A stretch of 64,000 bases of DNA. Source: JAIBJN01 sp963811635. Its GTDB lineage: Bacteria; Actinomycetota; Thermoleophilia; Gaiellales; Gaiellaceae. The notes under the pieces are model-generated. The model worked only from the letters and a program-made list of their open reading frames with translations. It ran no database searches and was not told the origin of the DNA. The position numbers were made by a program, and so were the translations under genes. Within the stretch, counting starts at the first letter, position 1. Each line of letters opens with the position of its first letter. The stretch covers positions 1 to 64,000 of the forward strand of contig CAWESB010000008.1 in NCBI GenBank assembly GCA_963811635.1. The letters are read 5' to 3'. Of the stretch, positions 16,871 to 26,176 are shown piece after piece.

Positions 16871-18490
16871 CTACCAGCCCAACCCGGGATCGGCGTAGAC
16901 CGCCTCGCCCTCGACGAGGGTGAGAAGCACGCGGGCATCGCCGATCGGGCCCGACCCGGGGTCGAGAATGTCGCGGTCGAGGACGACGAGGTCGGCGAGC
17001 TTCGACGCCTCGAGGGTCCCGGTCTCGTCGTCGAGGAAGTTCACGTAGGCGGAGCCGTGGGTGAAGGTCGCGAGCGCGGTCGGGAGGTCGATTCCCTCCT
17101 CTGCAAGCAGCGGCTCGAGCCCGCGCGTGTCCGGTGAGATGCGCGTGACCGCGACCTCGAGCTGCGGGAGCGGGTCGGCGGTGGACACCGTCCAGTCGCT
17201 CCCGAAGGCCAGGCGCGCGCCGGCCCGCAGCAGGCTTCCGAACGGGTACATCCGCGCCGAGCGCTCCGGGCCGATGAACGGCTCTGTCAGCTCCTCGACG
17301 TAGCCGCTGCGGCAGGCCCAGTAAGGCGAGACGTTGCCGATGACGCCGAGCTCGGCGAAGCGGGGCAGGTCCTCGGGGTGGATCAGCTGGAGGTGCGCGA
17401 GGTGGTGGCGCGTGTCGCGCCGGCCGTTGGCGCGTTCCGCCGACTCCAGGGCGTCGAGGGCGTCGCGCACGGCCCGGTCGCCGATGGTGTGCATGTGTAC
17501 CTGGAAGTCGTGCGAGTCCAGGAGCACGACGACGCGCTGCAGCTCGTCGGCGTCGAGCATGGAGATCCCGTAGTTGTCGGTGCCGACGTACGGCTCGAGC
17601 AGTGCGCCCGTGAAGTTCTCCAGCACGCCGTCGGCGAAGATCTTCGCCCCGCGAATCCGGAGCCGCCCCACCGATCCGTTGGCGCGCAGCTCGACGAGGT
17701 CGTCGATCTGCTCGTCACCACGGGTGCGGTCCCAGAGGAGGTTCCCCTCCACCCGCATGGTCAGCTCGCCGCGCTCGGCGACGGCGCGGTAGGCGGCGAG
17801 GGCGACGGGCCCGTCGATCCGCGCGTCCTGCCAGGCGGTGATCCCGAGCGCGTGGTAGGCGGCCTGCGCGCGCAGGATTCCGGTCTCCCATTCGTTCTGG
17901 GTCGCCTGCGGCATCAGGTCGCGGACGAGGTTCATCGCGTCTTCGTGGAGCGTCCCCTGCGGTTCCCCGGACGCCTCGCGCTCGATGCGCCCGCCCGGCG
18001 GGTCGGGCGTGTCGGGGCCGATGCCGGCGAGCGCGAGGGCGCGGGTGTTCACCCAGGCGCCGTGGCCGTCGCGGTTGTCGAAGAACGCCGGCCGGTCGGG
18101 CACGATCGCGTCGAGGTCGGCGCGGCTCGGCGTCCCGTGCTCGAAGGAGTCGATCGACCAGCCGCTGCCGGCGACCCAATCGAGCCCGGGATGCGCGGCG
18201 GCGTAGCGGGCGATCTCCTCGAGGCACGCCTCGCGCGTGTGGGCGTCGTTGAGCGTGCAGCGCAGCGACTCCGCGCCACCTTCGGCCGGATGGCAGTGCG
18301 CATCCTGGAAGCCCGGCAGCGCAGTCCGCCCCTCGAGGTCGAGCACGCGTGCGCCGGCACCCGCCTGGGCCAGAGCCTCGTCGTTCGAGCCCACCCAGGC
18401 GATGCGGCCGTCGCGGAGCGCGACCGCCTCGGCGACCGTCAACGCCGCATCGGCCGTGAACACCCTTCCCCCGGTGAGGACGAGATCCAC
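16871..18490 (-). CDS. YtcJ-like amidohydrolase
   Basis: 539-residue metal-dependent amidohydrolase of the YtcJ/N-substituted formamide deformylase group. It has the N-terminal composite sheet, the DAHCHP metal motif, a central HTIGDRA histidine region and a C-terminal FGSDWTVSTADPL aspartate. It hydrolyses C-N bonds in amides or formamides. It is the last gene of a long operon and begins (GTG) only 3 bases after the ATPase stop, so it probably acts on the imported compound or its breakdown product. Confidence 0.9.
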   Translation of the reverse strand: MDLVLTGGRVFTADAALTVAEAVALRDGRIAWVGSNDEALAQAGAGARVLDLEGRTALPGFQDAHCHPAEGGAESLRCTLNDAHTREACLEEIARYAAAHPGLDWVAGSGWSIDSFEHGTPSRADLDAIVPDRPAFFDNRDGHGAWVNTRALALAGIGPDTPDPPGGRIEREASGEPQGTLHEDAMNLVRDLMPQATQNEWETGILRAQAAYHALGITAWQDARIDGPVALAAYRAVAERGELTMRVEGNLLWDRTRGDEQIDDLVELRANGSVGRLRIRGAKIFADGVLENFTGALLEPYVGTDNYGISMLDADELQRVVVLLDSHDFQVHMHTIGDRAVRDALDALESAERANGRRDTRHHLAHLQLIHPEDLPRFAELGVIGNVSPYWACRSGYVEELTEPFIGPERSARMYPFGSLLRAGARLAFGSDWTVSTADPLPQLEVAVTRISPDTRGLEPLLAEEGIDLPTALATFTHGSAYVNFLDDETGTLEASKLADLVVLDRDILDPGSGPIGDARVLLTLVEGEAVYADPGLGW

Positions 18491-18493
18491 CCG

Positions 18494-19498
18494 CTACGCC
18501 CTGATGCAGGCTGCGAGGTGGTCGGCCCGTGCACCGCTCGGAGGGCGCAGCTCCGGGTCGATCGCGCGGCACTCCGGGATTGCGATCGGGCAGCGTGGGT
18601 TGAAGCGGCACCCGGGCGGGATCGCGATCGGATTCGGCGTCTCCCCGCGCAGGATCTGCGGTGCGACCGACGAGCGCGGGTCCCGCTGGGGCACGACCGA
18701 GATGAGCGCCTTCGTGTACGGGTGCTTGGGGTTGGTGACGACCTCGCGCGCCGGGCCCTCCTCGACGATCCGGCCGAGGTACATGACCGCGATCCGGTCC
18801 GCGTAGTGGGCGGCCGTCGAAAGGTCGTGGGTGATCATGAGGATGCCGAGGCCGGCCCGGCGCAACTCGTCCAGGAGCGCGAGGATGCCGGCGCGGACGG
18901 AGACGTCCAGCATCGACACGGGCTCGTCGGCGACCAGGAGCTGCGGGTCGAGGACGAGGCTCGCCGCGATGGCGACGCGCTGGCGCTGGCCGCCGGAGAG
19001 CTCGTGCGGGAAGCGGTCGAGGAAGAGGTCGGGAGGCGTCAGGCCGGCGCGCGTGAGGGCTTCGCGGACACGCTGTTCGCGCTCGTCGCGGGAGCCGCCC
19101 TCGCCGTGGATGAGCAACGGCTCCTCCACGGTCGCGCGCACCCGGAAACGCGGGTCGAGCGACTCGTACGGGTCCTGGAAGATGAGCTGGGCGTGGCGGC
19201 GCAGCTCGCGCATCCGCTTGCCCGAGGCGGAGGCGATGTCCTCGCCCTGGAAGCGGATCGCCCCCGAGTCGGCCTCGAGGAGCCGCAGGATCGTCTGGGC
19301 GGTCGTCGTCTTGCCGCTCCCGGACTCGCCGACGAGGGCGAGCATCTGCCCCTTCTCGAGCGAGAACGAGACGCCGTCGACCGCCCGCACGGCCTGTTTG
19401 GGACGGCTGGAGGCAGTGCCGACGATGCCGCGCGGGACGGGGAAATGGGTGACGAGGTTCTCGACCTCGAGGAGTGGCGGACCGCCGTTCTCGCTCAT
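18494..19498 (-). CDS. Oligopeptide/dipeptide ABC transporter ATP-binding protein (OppF-like)
   Basis: 334-residue ATPase with Walker A GESGSGKTT, signature LSGGQRQR, Walker B LLVADEPVSMLD, and the C-terminal oligo_HPY domain with its cysteine-containing CRFNPRCPIAIPEC motif, which binds an iron-sulfur cluster in some members. I placed the start at ATG 19498 (MSENGG), which overlaps the upstream ATPase stop as ATGA; the open frame further upstream is not OppF-like. It pairs with the next ATPase to drive one importer. Confidence 0.93.
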   Translation of the reverse strand: MSENGGPPLLEVENLVTHFPVPRGIVGTASSRPKQAVRAVDGVSFSLEKGQMLALVGESGSGKTTTAQTILRLLEADSGAIRFQGEDIASASGKRMRELRRHAQLIFQDPYESLDPRFRVRATVEEPLLIHGEGGSRDEREQRVREALTRAGLTPPDLFLDRFPHELSGGQRQRVAIAASLVLDPQLLVADEPVSMLDVSVRAGILALLDELRRAGLGILMITHDLSTAAHYADRIAVMYLGRIVEEGPAREVVTNPKHPYTKALISVVPQRDPRSSVAPQILRGETPNPIAIPPGCRFNPRCPIAIPECRAIDPELRPPSGARADHLAACIRA

Positions 19499-20472
19499 GA
19501 CGCGGCCCTGACCGCGTTGTCGTTGAGATGACAGGCCGCGGTGTGGTTCTGCGTCGTCTGGATCAGCCGCGGCTTCACCGTTGCACAGGGCGTGAAGGCC
19601 CGGTCGCAGCGCGGCTGGAAGGGGCACCCGGTGAGCTCGTGGTCGAGCCGCGGCGGCGCGCCCGGGATGGACACGACCGCGTCCTCCCCGTACAGGTCGG
19701 GCGTCGCGGAGAAGAGCAGGCGCGTGTACGGGTGGCGCGGGTCGTGGAAGAGTGTGTCCGTCGGCCCCTCCTCGACGATCTCGCCGGCGTACATGACGGC
19801 CGCCCGCTCGCAGACCTGCGCGACGACCGGGAGGTCGTGCGTGACGAGCACGAGCGCGAGCCCGAAGTCGTCCGCGAGCCCGACGAGGAGCTGGAGGATC
19901 TGTGCCTGCACCATCACGTCGAGCGCCGTCGTCGGCTCGTCGGCGAGCAGGATCCGCGGCTTGCATGCCAGTGACATCGCGATGGCCGCGCGCTGCCGCA
20001 TGCCGCCTGAGAACTCGTGCGGGAAGCTGCTGGCGCGGGCGGCCGGGATGCCGACGCGCTCGAGGAGCTCGCCCACCTGCCTCTTCGCCTGGCGGCCGTC
20101 GGCGATGTCGTGCAGCTTCATCGGCTCGGCGATCTGCTCGCCGATCCGCTTCACGGGGTTGAAGGCGTTCATCGCGCCCTGGAAGACCATTGCGATGTCC
20201 TTCCAGCGGTGCGGGCTGACGCTTCGCTCACCCTCGAAGAGAATGTCCTCGCCGTCGAGGAGGACCCGCCCGGCAACGCTCGCCGACGAGGGCAGCAGGC
20301 CCATCAGCGAGAGGATCGCCGTGGTCTTGCCGCAGCCGGACTCGCCGACCAGGCCGAGGCGGTCGCCCTCACGGAGCTCGAAGCCCACCCCCTGGACCGC
20401 GTGCAGCTCGCCGCCCCCGGCCAGGTCGAACCAGACGTGCAGGTCCTCGACCTTCAGCAGCGGTGCGCTCAT
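19495..20472 (-). CDS. Oligopeptide/dipeptide ABC transporter ATP-binding protein (OppD-like)
   Basis: 325-residue ATPase with Walker A GESGCGKTT, signature FSGGMRQRAAIA, Walker B LLADEPTTALDV and a C-terminal oligo_HPY domain (CPFQPRCDRAFTPC). Start ATG 20472 overlaps the stop of the permease gene upstream (ATGA). It forms a heterodimeric motor with the OppF-like partner encoded immediately downstream. Confidence 0.93.
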   Translation of the reverse strand: MSAPLLKVEDLHVWFDLAGGGELHAVQGVGFELREGDRLGLVGESGCGKTTAILSLMGLLPSSASVAGRVLLDGEDILFEGERSVSPHRWKDIAMVFQGAMNAFNPVKRIGEQIAEPMKLHDIADGRQAKRQVGELLERVGIPAARASSFPHEFSGGMRQRAAIAMSLACKPRILLADEPTTALDVMVQAQILQLLVGLADDFGLALVLVTHDLPVVAQVCERAAVMYAGEIVEEGPTDTLFHDPRHPYTRLLFSATPDLYGEDAVVSIPGAPPRLDHELTGCPFQPRCDRAFTPCATVKPRLIQTTQNHTAACHLNDNAVRAAS

Positions 20473-21341
20473 TCCGCCTCCAGGGCGCCCTTCATCGGTC
20501 GGAGCCGGAAGCGGCGCACCGAGAGATGCCCGACCCGCAGGCGCGGGTTGAGAGCGTCCTCCATCGCCATGCCGATCATGGTGCAGGCGAGGATCACGAG
20601 GGTGACGCAGACGCCGGGTGGGACGATCGCCCACCACGCCTCGTTGAGCACCGCGTCACCCTTGAAGGCGTTCTCGATCAGCTTGCCCCACGATGTCAGC
20701 GACGGGTCGCCGAGGCCGAGGAAGGTGATGTACGTCTCCGCGAAGATGGCGATCGCGACCGTGAGCACCGTGTTGGCGATCAGGAGCGGCATCACCTGCG
20801 GGAGCACGTGCTTGCCGATCAGGCGCTTGTTGCCCGCGCCGAGCGCGCGCGCCCGCTTGACGTAGGCGCGCTCGCGCACGCTCTTCGTCTGGGCCCGGAT
20901 CAACCGGGCCGTGCTCGTCCAGTAGATGATCCCGATGATCAGGATGATGTTCGTCAGGCTGCGGCCGAAGAGCGCCGCGATGATGATCATCAGGGGGATG
21001 TCGGGGATGACGAGGACGTAGTCGGTGATGCGCATCAGCACCGTGTCGCTCTTGCCCCCGTAGAACCCCGACCACAGGCCGATCGTGCCGCCGATCAGCA
21101 TTGCCACGAGGGCCGCGGCGAAGCCGACTATCAGCGAGACCCGAGCGCCCTCGATGACGAGGGAGAGCATGTCCGCGCCGCTGTCGTCGGTACCGAGCCA
21201 GTGCGCGCTGGAAGGCGGCTCGTAGACGGCGCCGGTCTTCGTGTTCGGGTCGTACGGCTCGATCCAGGGGCCGAAGAGCGCGAGGAAGATGAAGAACGCG
21301 AGGACGGCAAGGCCGACGATCATCGCCGGCCGGCGCAGCAC
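20469..21341 (-). CDS. Opp/Dpp-type ABC permease (OppC-like), probable frameshift near its N-terminus
   Basis: Second permease of the peptide importer, with about six membrane segments and the coupling loop ERAYVKRARALGAGNKRLIGKHVLP. In the OppC frame the only start before an upstream stop is GTG 21341, giving 290 residues. All neighbouring junctions in this operon are ATGA or GTGA overlaps, and the upstream permease's TGA overlaps an ATG at 21450. That ATG opens MSVPSLPPTAFDEQ in a different frame, and skipping one base near 21385-21405 would join it to TRGGPLGFLRSSVLRRPAM. The real gene probably spans 20469-21450, broken by one extra base, either a true mutation or an assembly error. Confidence 0.85.
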   Translation of the reverse strand: MLRRPAMIVGLAVLAFFIFLALFGPWIEPYDPNTKTGAVYEPPSSAHWLGTDDSGADMLSLVIEGARVSLIVGFAAALVAMLIGGTIGLWSGFYGGKSDTVLMRITDYVLVIPDIPLMIIIAALFGRSLTNIILIIGIIYWTSTARLIRAQTKSVRERAYVKRARALGAGNKRLIGKHVLPQVMPLLIANTVLTVAIAIFAETYITFLGLGDPSLTSWGKLIENAFKGDAVLNEAWWAIVPPGVCVTLVILACTMIGMAMEDALNPRLRVGHLSVRRFRLRPMKGALEAE

Positions 21342-21446
21342 CGACGAGCGCAGGAAGCCGAGCGGCCCGCCACGCGTCTCGATCCCGGTCGATGTCGGCG
21401 ACCGCCGCCTGCTCGTCGAATGCGGTGGGCGGGAGGGAGGGGACGC

Positions 21447-22424
21447 TCATGCTTCGACCACTCGTGGATCGAGCTTCACGTAGAGGAGGTCGGCGATCAG
21501 GTTGAAGAGGATCACCGAGAACGTCAGCAGCAGGAAGATCGCCTGCAGCACGGGCCAGTCGCGCTGGTCGATCGCCTCGACGGTCTCCAGCCCGAGGCCG
21601 GGGTACGAGAAGACGTACTCGATGGTGATCGAGCCGCCGATGATGAAGCCGAGCGACAGCGCGATCAGCGTCGTGATCGGGAGGAGCGCGTTGCGGAAGC
21701 CGTGCTTGCGCACGATCTGCCAGTTGGAGAGCCCCTTCGCCCGAGCCGTGAGCACGTAGTCCTCGCCGAGTGTCTCGAGGAGGGCCGAGCGCGTGATCAG
21801 CGCGTAGTCGCCGTAGAGCACGAGCCCGAGCGTCAGCGCCGGCAGGAACATGTGCTGCAGGCGGTCGTAGACGATGTCCCAGGTCGAGGCATCGCCGAGG
21901 ACGCCGAGCGTGGGGTCCTCGATCCCCGACGTCGGTAGCCCGACCGCGCTGGCGACGAACAGGACCATGAGCAGGCCGAGCCACTGGGTCGGCATCGAGT
22001 AGAAGCCGAGGGACGTCCACAACCCGGCCTTGTCGATCGCGGTGTCCCGCCGCCAGGCCGAGATCACCCCCGTGAGCGTCCCGAGGACGATGGCGAAGAG
22101 CGTGCCGAGGGCGATCATCGGCAGCGTGTTCTTGATCGGCTCCACGAGCTCGTCCCGGACCTCCTTCTGCGTGCGCAGGGACGTGCCGAGGTCGCCGTGG
22201 AGGAGGCCGGTGACGTAGAGCCGGTACTGCGTCCACGTCGATTCATCCAGGCCGAGCTCCTGGCGGACCTGCTCCTTGAACTCGGGGCTGCACTGGCGGC
22301 AGCGGAGCGCGTCGACCGCGTCGCCCGGTACCGCCCGGAAGAGGACGAAGTTGAGCGTGATCGCGATGAACACCGTCACGATCGCGAAGAAGACGCGCTT
22401 GATGACGTAGTCGGCCGACCTCAC
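21447..22424 (-). CDS. Opp/Dpp-type ABC permease (OppB-like)
   Basis: 325-residue permease with an N-terminal membrane helix, a periplasmic loop, and five further helices with the coupling motif DYVLTARAKGLSNWQIVRKHGFRNA. The periplasmic loop contains a C-x-x-C pair (RCRQC), unusual for this family and possibly a disulfide. Start is GTG 22424, 37 bases after the binding-protein stop. It works with the OppC-like subunit as the membrane channel. Confidence 0.92.
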   Translation of the reverse strand: MRSADYVIKRVFFAIVTVFIAITLNFVLFRAVPGDAVDALRCRQCSPEFKEQVRQELGLDESTWTQYRLYVTGLLHGDLGTSLRTQKEVRDELVEPIKNTLPMIALGTLFAIVLGTLTGVISAWRRDTAIDKAGLWTSLGFYSMPTQWLGLLMVLFVASAVGLPTSGIEDPTLGVLGDASTWDIVYDRLQHMFLPALTLGLVLYGDYALITRSALLETLGEDYVLTARAKGLSNWQIVRKHGFRNALLPITTLIALSLGFIIGGSITIEYVFSYPGLGLETVEAIDQRDWPVLQAIFLLLTFSVILFNLIADLLYVKLDPRVVEA

Positions 22425-22461
22425 GCCCGAGCCTCAGCTCGTCCTTCGTCTGTGTCGGTGC

Positions 22462-24198
22462 CTATTCGACCATATGCGGGGAGGTCCAGTACTTCTTGGA
22501 GTAGGCGTTCAGGTCAGTCTCGATCCCGGCCCACTTGGCCGAGTGCGCGTCGATGTACTCGTGGTTGGTGAGCTGGGTGTAGACGAAGTCGTCGTAGATG
22601 ACCTGCTGCATCTCCCAGACGAGCTGCTTGCGCGCCTCGGGGTCGACGAGCGTGCCCTGCCGCTGGTACATCTCGTCGTAGTCCGGGTTGTCGTAGCCCG
22701 TGTCGCTCCACGAGCACCACTGGCCCTTCGTGACGACCGAGAGCATGAAGTCCGGGTCGATGTAGCCGACCCAGTCCCACATGGCGATGTCGAAAGTGGC
22801 GTAGCCGGTCGACTTCTCGCCGTCGCAGTTCTCGTCGGTCTCGAGCGCGTAGGAGGCGGTGGTGTCGCCGCCGACCTTCTGCGTCACCTTGACGCCGGCC
22901 TCGGCGAAGCCCTCCTGCACGATCTCGAACGAGCGGTCGACGTTGAAGTCGGTCGAGGTCGGCGTGACGATCTCGTACTCCATCGGATGCTCCGCCTGTG
23001 CGTTCTCGCCCGTGGTCGCGGGCGCCATGCGCGTCCCGTCGGACCCGCGCGTGTAGCCCAGGTCGTCGAGCATCTGGTTCCCCGCGTCGCAGTCGTACTC
23101 GAGCGGCCCGAGGTTCGGGTTCTCCATCTCGCCCGCGATGTGGCCCGGGAGGCTCTCGACCAGTGTGGCGTAGCCGTTGAAGACGACGTCGATGATCCGC
23201 TCGCGGTCGACGCACATGGAGAGCGCCTTCTTCACCTGCGGATCGAGGAGCTCGCGGTTTTTCGGCTTGCGCGGGTTCGAGTTCCAGGTGATGTTCGTCG
23301 TCTCGGCGCCCGGGACCTTGTTGACGACGATGCTGTCGTCCTCCTCGAGCACCTGGACGGCGTTGAACGGCACCTGGTCGACCCAGTCAAGGTTGCCCTG
23401 GCGCAGCTCGGAGATCATCGAGTCAGCGTTGGTGAAGTACGTGAGCGTCACCGCCTCGGCGTTGGACGGCTCGCCGTAGTACCCCTCCCACGGGATGAAG
23501 ACCGTCGTTCCCTTCTTCTCGTACTCCTTGATCGTGTAGGCGCCCGCCGAGACGACCGGGAGATTCTGCTCCGGATGGTAGGTCTTGAGGCCCTTGCCGT
23601 TCGCGCCGGCGAGCGGCTCCCAGATGTGCTGCGGCACGATGAAGAGCTGCTCCAGCTGCGCGAGCACGTTCCCGACGGGGGCGTCGTAGTGGATGACGAG
23701 CGTGTTGTCGTCCGTCGCCTCGGCGCCGGACACGTGCGTGAGGGCGGGCGCGGCGACCGCCGTGGGCCCGTTCGCGTACTTGACGATGGTGTTGATCGTC
23801 CAGGCCGCGTCGTTGGCGGTAAGCGGCGTCCCGTCCGACCAGGTGCCGCCCGGCTTGAGGGCGAAGGTCCAGTCCTTGCCGTCGGCGGAGGTCTCCCAGG
23901 AGTCGGCCCAGTCGCCCTCGATCACGAGCCCGTCGTCGCCCGGCGCGTACTGCACGAGCTGCGGGAAGAGCATGATCATGGCCTGGTAGGCCTGCGACTC
24001 GATGTAGTTGAAGGGGTTGAGCGAGTCGATGTAGTTCTGCGAGCCCACGCGGAGGATGCCGCCCTTGACGGGCGTGCCTCCCTCGTCGGTCGTCCCCGTT
24101 CCCTGCGGAGCCCCACTAGGGGAGTCGTCCCCTCCACACGCCGGAACCCCGACGAGCAGGGCCAGGACTGCGATCACCAACAGCGCTCGCTTCGTCAT
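22462..24198 (-). CDS. Family 5 extracellular solute-binding lipoprotein of an Opp/Dpp importer
   Basis: 578-residue binding protein of the peptide/nickel/opine class. The signal peptide ends in a lipobox GVPAC, so it is a lipoprotein, followed by a low-complexity linker. The mature domain has the SBP_bac_5 signature region (WTFALKPGGTWSDGTPLTANDAAWT). ATG 24198 overlaps the S66 peptidase stop (ATGA). Members bind peptides, opines or glycosides; the surrounding amide hydrolases point to a peptide-like or acylated ligand. Confidence 0.93.
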   Translation of the reverse strand: MTKRALLVIAVLALLVGVPACGGDDSPSGAPQGTGTTDEGGTPVKGGILRVGSQNYIDSLNPFNYIESQAYQAMIMLFPQLVQYAPGDDGLVIEGDWADSWETSADGKDWTFALKPGGTWSDGTPLTANDAAWTINTIVKYANGPTAVAAPALTHVSGAEATDDNTLVIHYDAPVGNVLAQLEQLFIVPQHIWEPLAGANGKGLKTYHPEQNLPVVSAGAYTIKEYEKKGTTVFIPWEGYYGEPSNAEAVTLTYFTNADSMISELRQGNLDWVDQVPFNAVQVLEEDDSIVVNKVPGAETTNITWNSNPRKPKNRELLDPQVKKALSMCVDRERIIDVVFNGYATLVESLPGHIAGEMENPNLGPLEYDCDAGNQMLDDLGYTRGSDGTRMAPATTGENAQAEHPMEYEIVTPTSTDFNVDRSFEIVQEGFAEAGVKVTQKVGGDTTASYALETDENCDGEKSTGYATFDIAMWDWVGYIDPDFMLSVVTKGQWCSWSDTGYDNPDYDEMYQRQGTLVDPEARKQLVWEMQQVIYDDFVYTQLTNHEYIDAHSAKWAGIETDLNAYSKKYWTSPHMVE

Positions 24199-25172
24199 GC
24201 TCTCACTCCTTCTTTCTCAGTCGCCAGGCCGGACTGTTCGATTGTGAGCGTCCTCGCGTCGGCATCGAGCGTCGCAGAGACGCCGAGCGGAATGGTCGCG
24301 AGGTGTTTTCCGTGCCCCAAGGGAAGCTTGTATAACACGGGGACACCCAGAGGCTCCAGATGGACCTCGAGCACGTCCTCGAGGGAACGTGTCCGGGCCC
24401 AGCCGGGGTGGTCCTTCCAGTCGCTCTTGTCCATCTCCCCTACTACGACTCCGCGCACGGCCGCGAGTTTGCCGGACTGCGCAAGCTGCGTGAGGTGCGC
24501 ATCCGCCCGATACGGCTCGAGCTCCACGTCCTCGAAGAAGAGGATCGCGCCGTCGACGTCCAGTTCCCAGGGCGTCCCCATCGTCTGCAGGAGGAGGGAG
24601 AGACAGCCGCCGACCAGCGGCGCGGTCACCTTGCCGCCGTGGAGAGGGCGGACGTACGGGTCGTCGGGATTGGGCGGGACGTCGCCGCCGCCGCCGCCGC
24701 GCAGCACGCGCAGGAGCCGCTCCCGCGAGAAGGCGGTCGTGGCCGGGTCGCCCATGCCCAGGAAACCGTTCCCGTAGAAGGTGGCGAGGCCCGTCTCCTG
24801 GCGGATGGCGACGTGGAGCGACGTGATGTCCGAGAACCCGATCAGCGGCTTCGGGTTGGCGGCGATCACCCCGAAGTCGAGGTGCGGAAGCAGCTCCCCG
24901 GAGCCGTAGCCGCCCTGGAGGCACTGAACGACGTCCACCTCCGGATCGGCGAACATGGCCAGGAGGTCGGCCGCCCGGTTGCGGGCGTCGCCGGCGAGGT
25001 AGTCGTCGCGGGCGTGGACGTGCTCCGAGAGCTTGACCCGGTAGCCCTGGGACTCCCACCACTCGAGGCTGCGAAGGATGTCGGAGCGGCTCTCGAAGGG
25101 GCTCGCCGGCGCAGCGACGCCGATCGTGCCGCCGTCGGGGAGCGGCCGGCCGAAGAGGGTCGCCGCCGTCAC
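24195..25172 (-). CDS. S66-family LD-carboxypeptidase-like peptidase
   Basis: 325-residue serine peptidase related to LdcA/microcin-C7 self-immunity protein MccF. The nucleophile region is CLQGGYGSGELLPHLD, with the downstream LIGFSDITSLH and PLGHGKH (catalytic His) motifs. LdcA cleaves L-D bonds of cytoplasmic muropeptides, while MccF-type enzymes cleave amide-linked antibiotics. The GTG start 25172 overlaps the upstream C45 gene (GTGA). Co-expression with an Opp importer suggests processing of an imported L,D- or iso-peptide. Confidence 0.88.
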   Translation of the reverse strand: MTAATLFGRPLPDGGTIGVAAPASPFESRSDILRSLEWWESQGYRVKLSEHVHARDDYLAGDARNRAADLLAMFADPEVDVVQCLQGGYGSGELLPHLDFGVIAANPKPLIGFSDITSLHVAIRQETGLATFYGNGFLGMGDPATTAFSRERLLRVLRGGGGGDVPPNPDDPYVRPLHGGKVTAPLVGGCLSLLLQTMGTPWELDVDGAILFFEDVELEPYRADAHLTQLAQSGKLAAVRGVVVGEMDKSDWKDHPGWARTRSLEDVLEVHLEPLGVPVLYKLPLGHGKHLATIPLGVSATLDADARTLTIEQSGLATEKEGVRA

Positions 25173-26176
25173 CTGCGCTCGAAGCGGTAGACCTGGGCCT
25201 CGGAGTCGCACGGGTTGCCGCGGCCGTACGTGATCTCGCCGGCGGTGACGTCGGCGACGCACCAGAAGACCGTCTTCACCGTCTTCGGCTCCTCCCCGTG
25301 GCGGCAGATCGAGCTCGGGGCGTTCTCGTGGTCGGAAAGCGCCGCGCGCAGGAGCTCCACCGTGAATCCGTCGCCGTGGGAGAGCTCGGCGGCGCGTTCG
25401 AGCCGCGTGCACGAGCCGCCGTAGTCCCCGGTCCGCTCGAAGGGCTGCATCTCCTCCCGCGCGTAGTGGTTCGTGTGGACGATGGCGCCGTTGCGAGGCC
25501 CGTCGGTGACGGCGCTCGTCGCCGAGGCCTCGACGTTCGCGGCGCTTCCGTCGGCGTGCGCCAGCACCCAGTTGTAGGCGGAGGACCGGGCGGGATGAAG
25601 GCTGGCGTCGACGGCTTCGCCGAGCGTGCGCCGGGCGAGCACATCCCGGACCTGGAGCAGCCGCGGGATGCCGACGCGCTCGTCGTTCGGGGAGACCTCG
25701 TTGCCGGTCACCGAGAGGCCGGCGTCGTTCCAGCCGACGCTGATCCAGGGGCCGAGCCCGAGCGTGAAGACCGTCGGCTGCTCGGGAACGCGCCATTCGA
25801 TCGCGACGATCGCGCTCTCGTCCTCGGCATAGAGATCGTTCGTGTGCGCGACGAGCAGGTGGCCGTTCGCCGTGCGCGAGCCCGTCACGAGCAGGTCGCT
25901 GCAGCCGGTCGGGGCCTCGGTGGGCGCGAGCTCCTCGATGGAAGCCGCGAAGAGGGCCAGCGGGTCGAAGCCCGTCGCGTCGGCGACGCCCTCCAGCTCC
26001 TCGACGACCCAGGGGATGTGCTCGGCGGTCACCGCGCGGTAGCGGGCGATCAGCTCGGGGTCGAAGGCGTAATCACCGATCCACTCTAGGTCCCCGGCTG
26101 TTGCCTCACCGATGCGCCGGCCCGCCTCCCGATGCGTTCCGTGGGCGCGGATCAGCGGGATCGGCGGCGGCGTCAC
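25169..26176 (-). CDS. C45-family peptidase / acyl-CoA:6-aminopenicillanate acyltransferase-like protein
   Basis: 335-residue N-terminal-nucleophile hydrolase. Self-cleavage is predicted before C92 in APTGCSDLLV, which would expose a catalytic cysteine as in C45 (AAT) enzymes. Other family features are VAHTNDLY and VHTNHY. Members hydrolyse or transfer acyl groups on amides. GTG 26176 overlaps the creatininase stop. The substrate is unknown, but the context is a deacylation step in the same pathway as the importer. Confidence 0.85.
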   Translation of the reverse strand: MTPPPIPLIRAHGTHREAGRRIGEATAGDLEWIGDYAFDPELIARYRAVTAEHIPWVVEELEGVADATGFDPLALFAASIEELAPTEAPTGCSDLLVTGSRTANGHLLVAHTNDLYAEDESAIVAIEWRVPEQPTVFTLGLGPWISVGWNDAGLSVTGNEVSPNDERVGIPRLLQVRDVLARRTLGEAVDASLHPARSSAYNWVLAHADGSAANVEASATSAVTDGPRNGAIVHTNHYAREEMQPFERTGDYGGSCTRLERAAELSHGDGFTVELLRAALSDHENAPSSICRHGEEPKTVKTVFWCVADVTAGEITYGRGNPCDSEAQVYRFERR

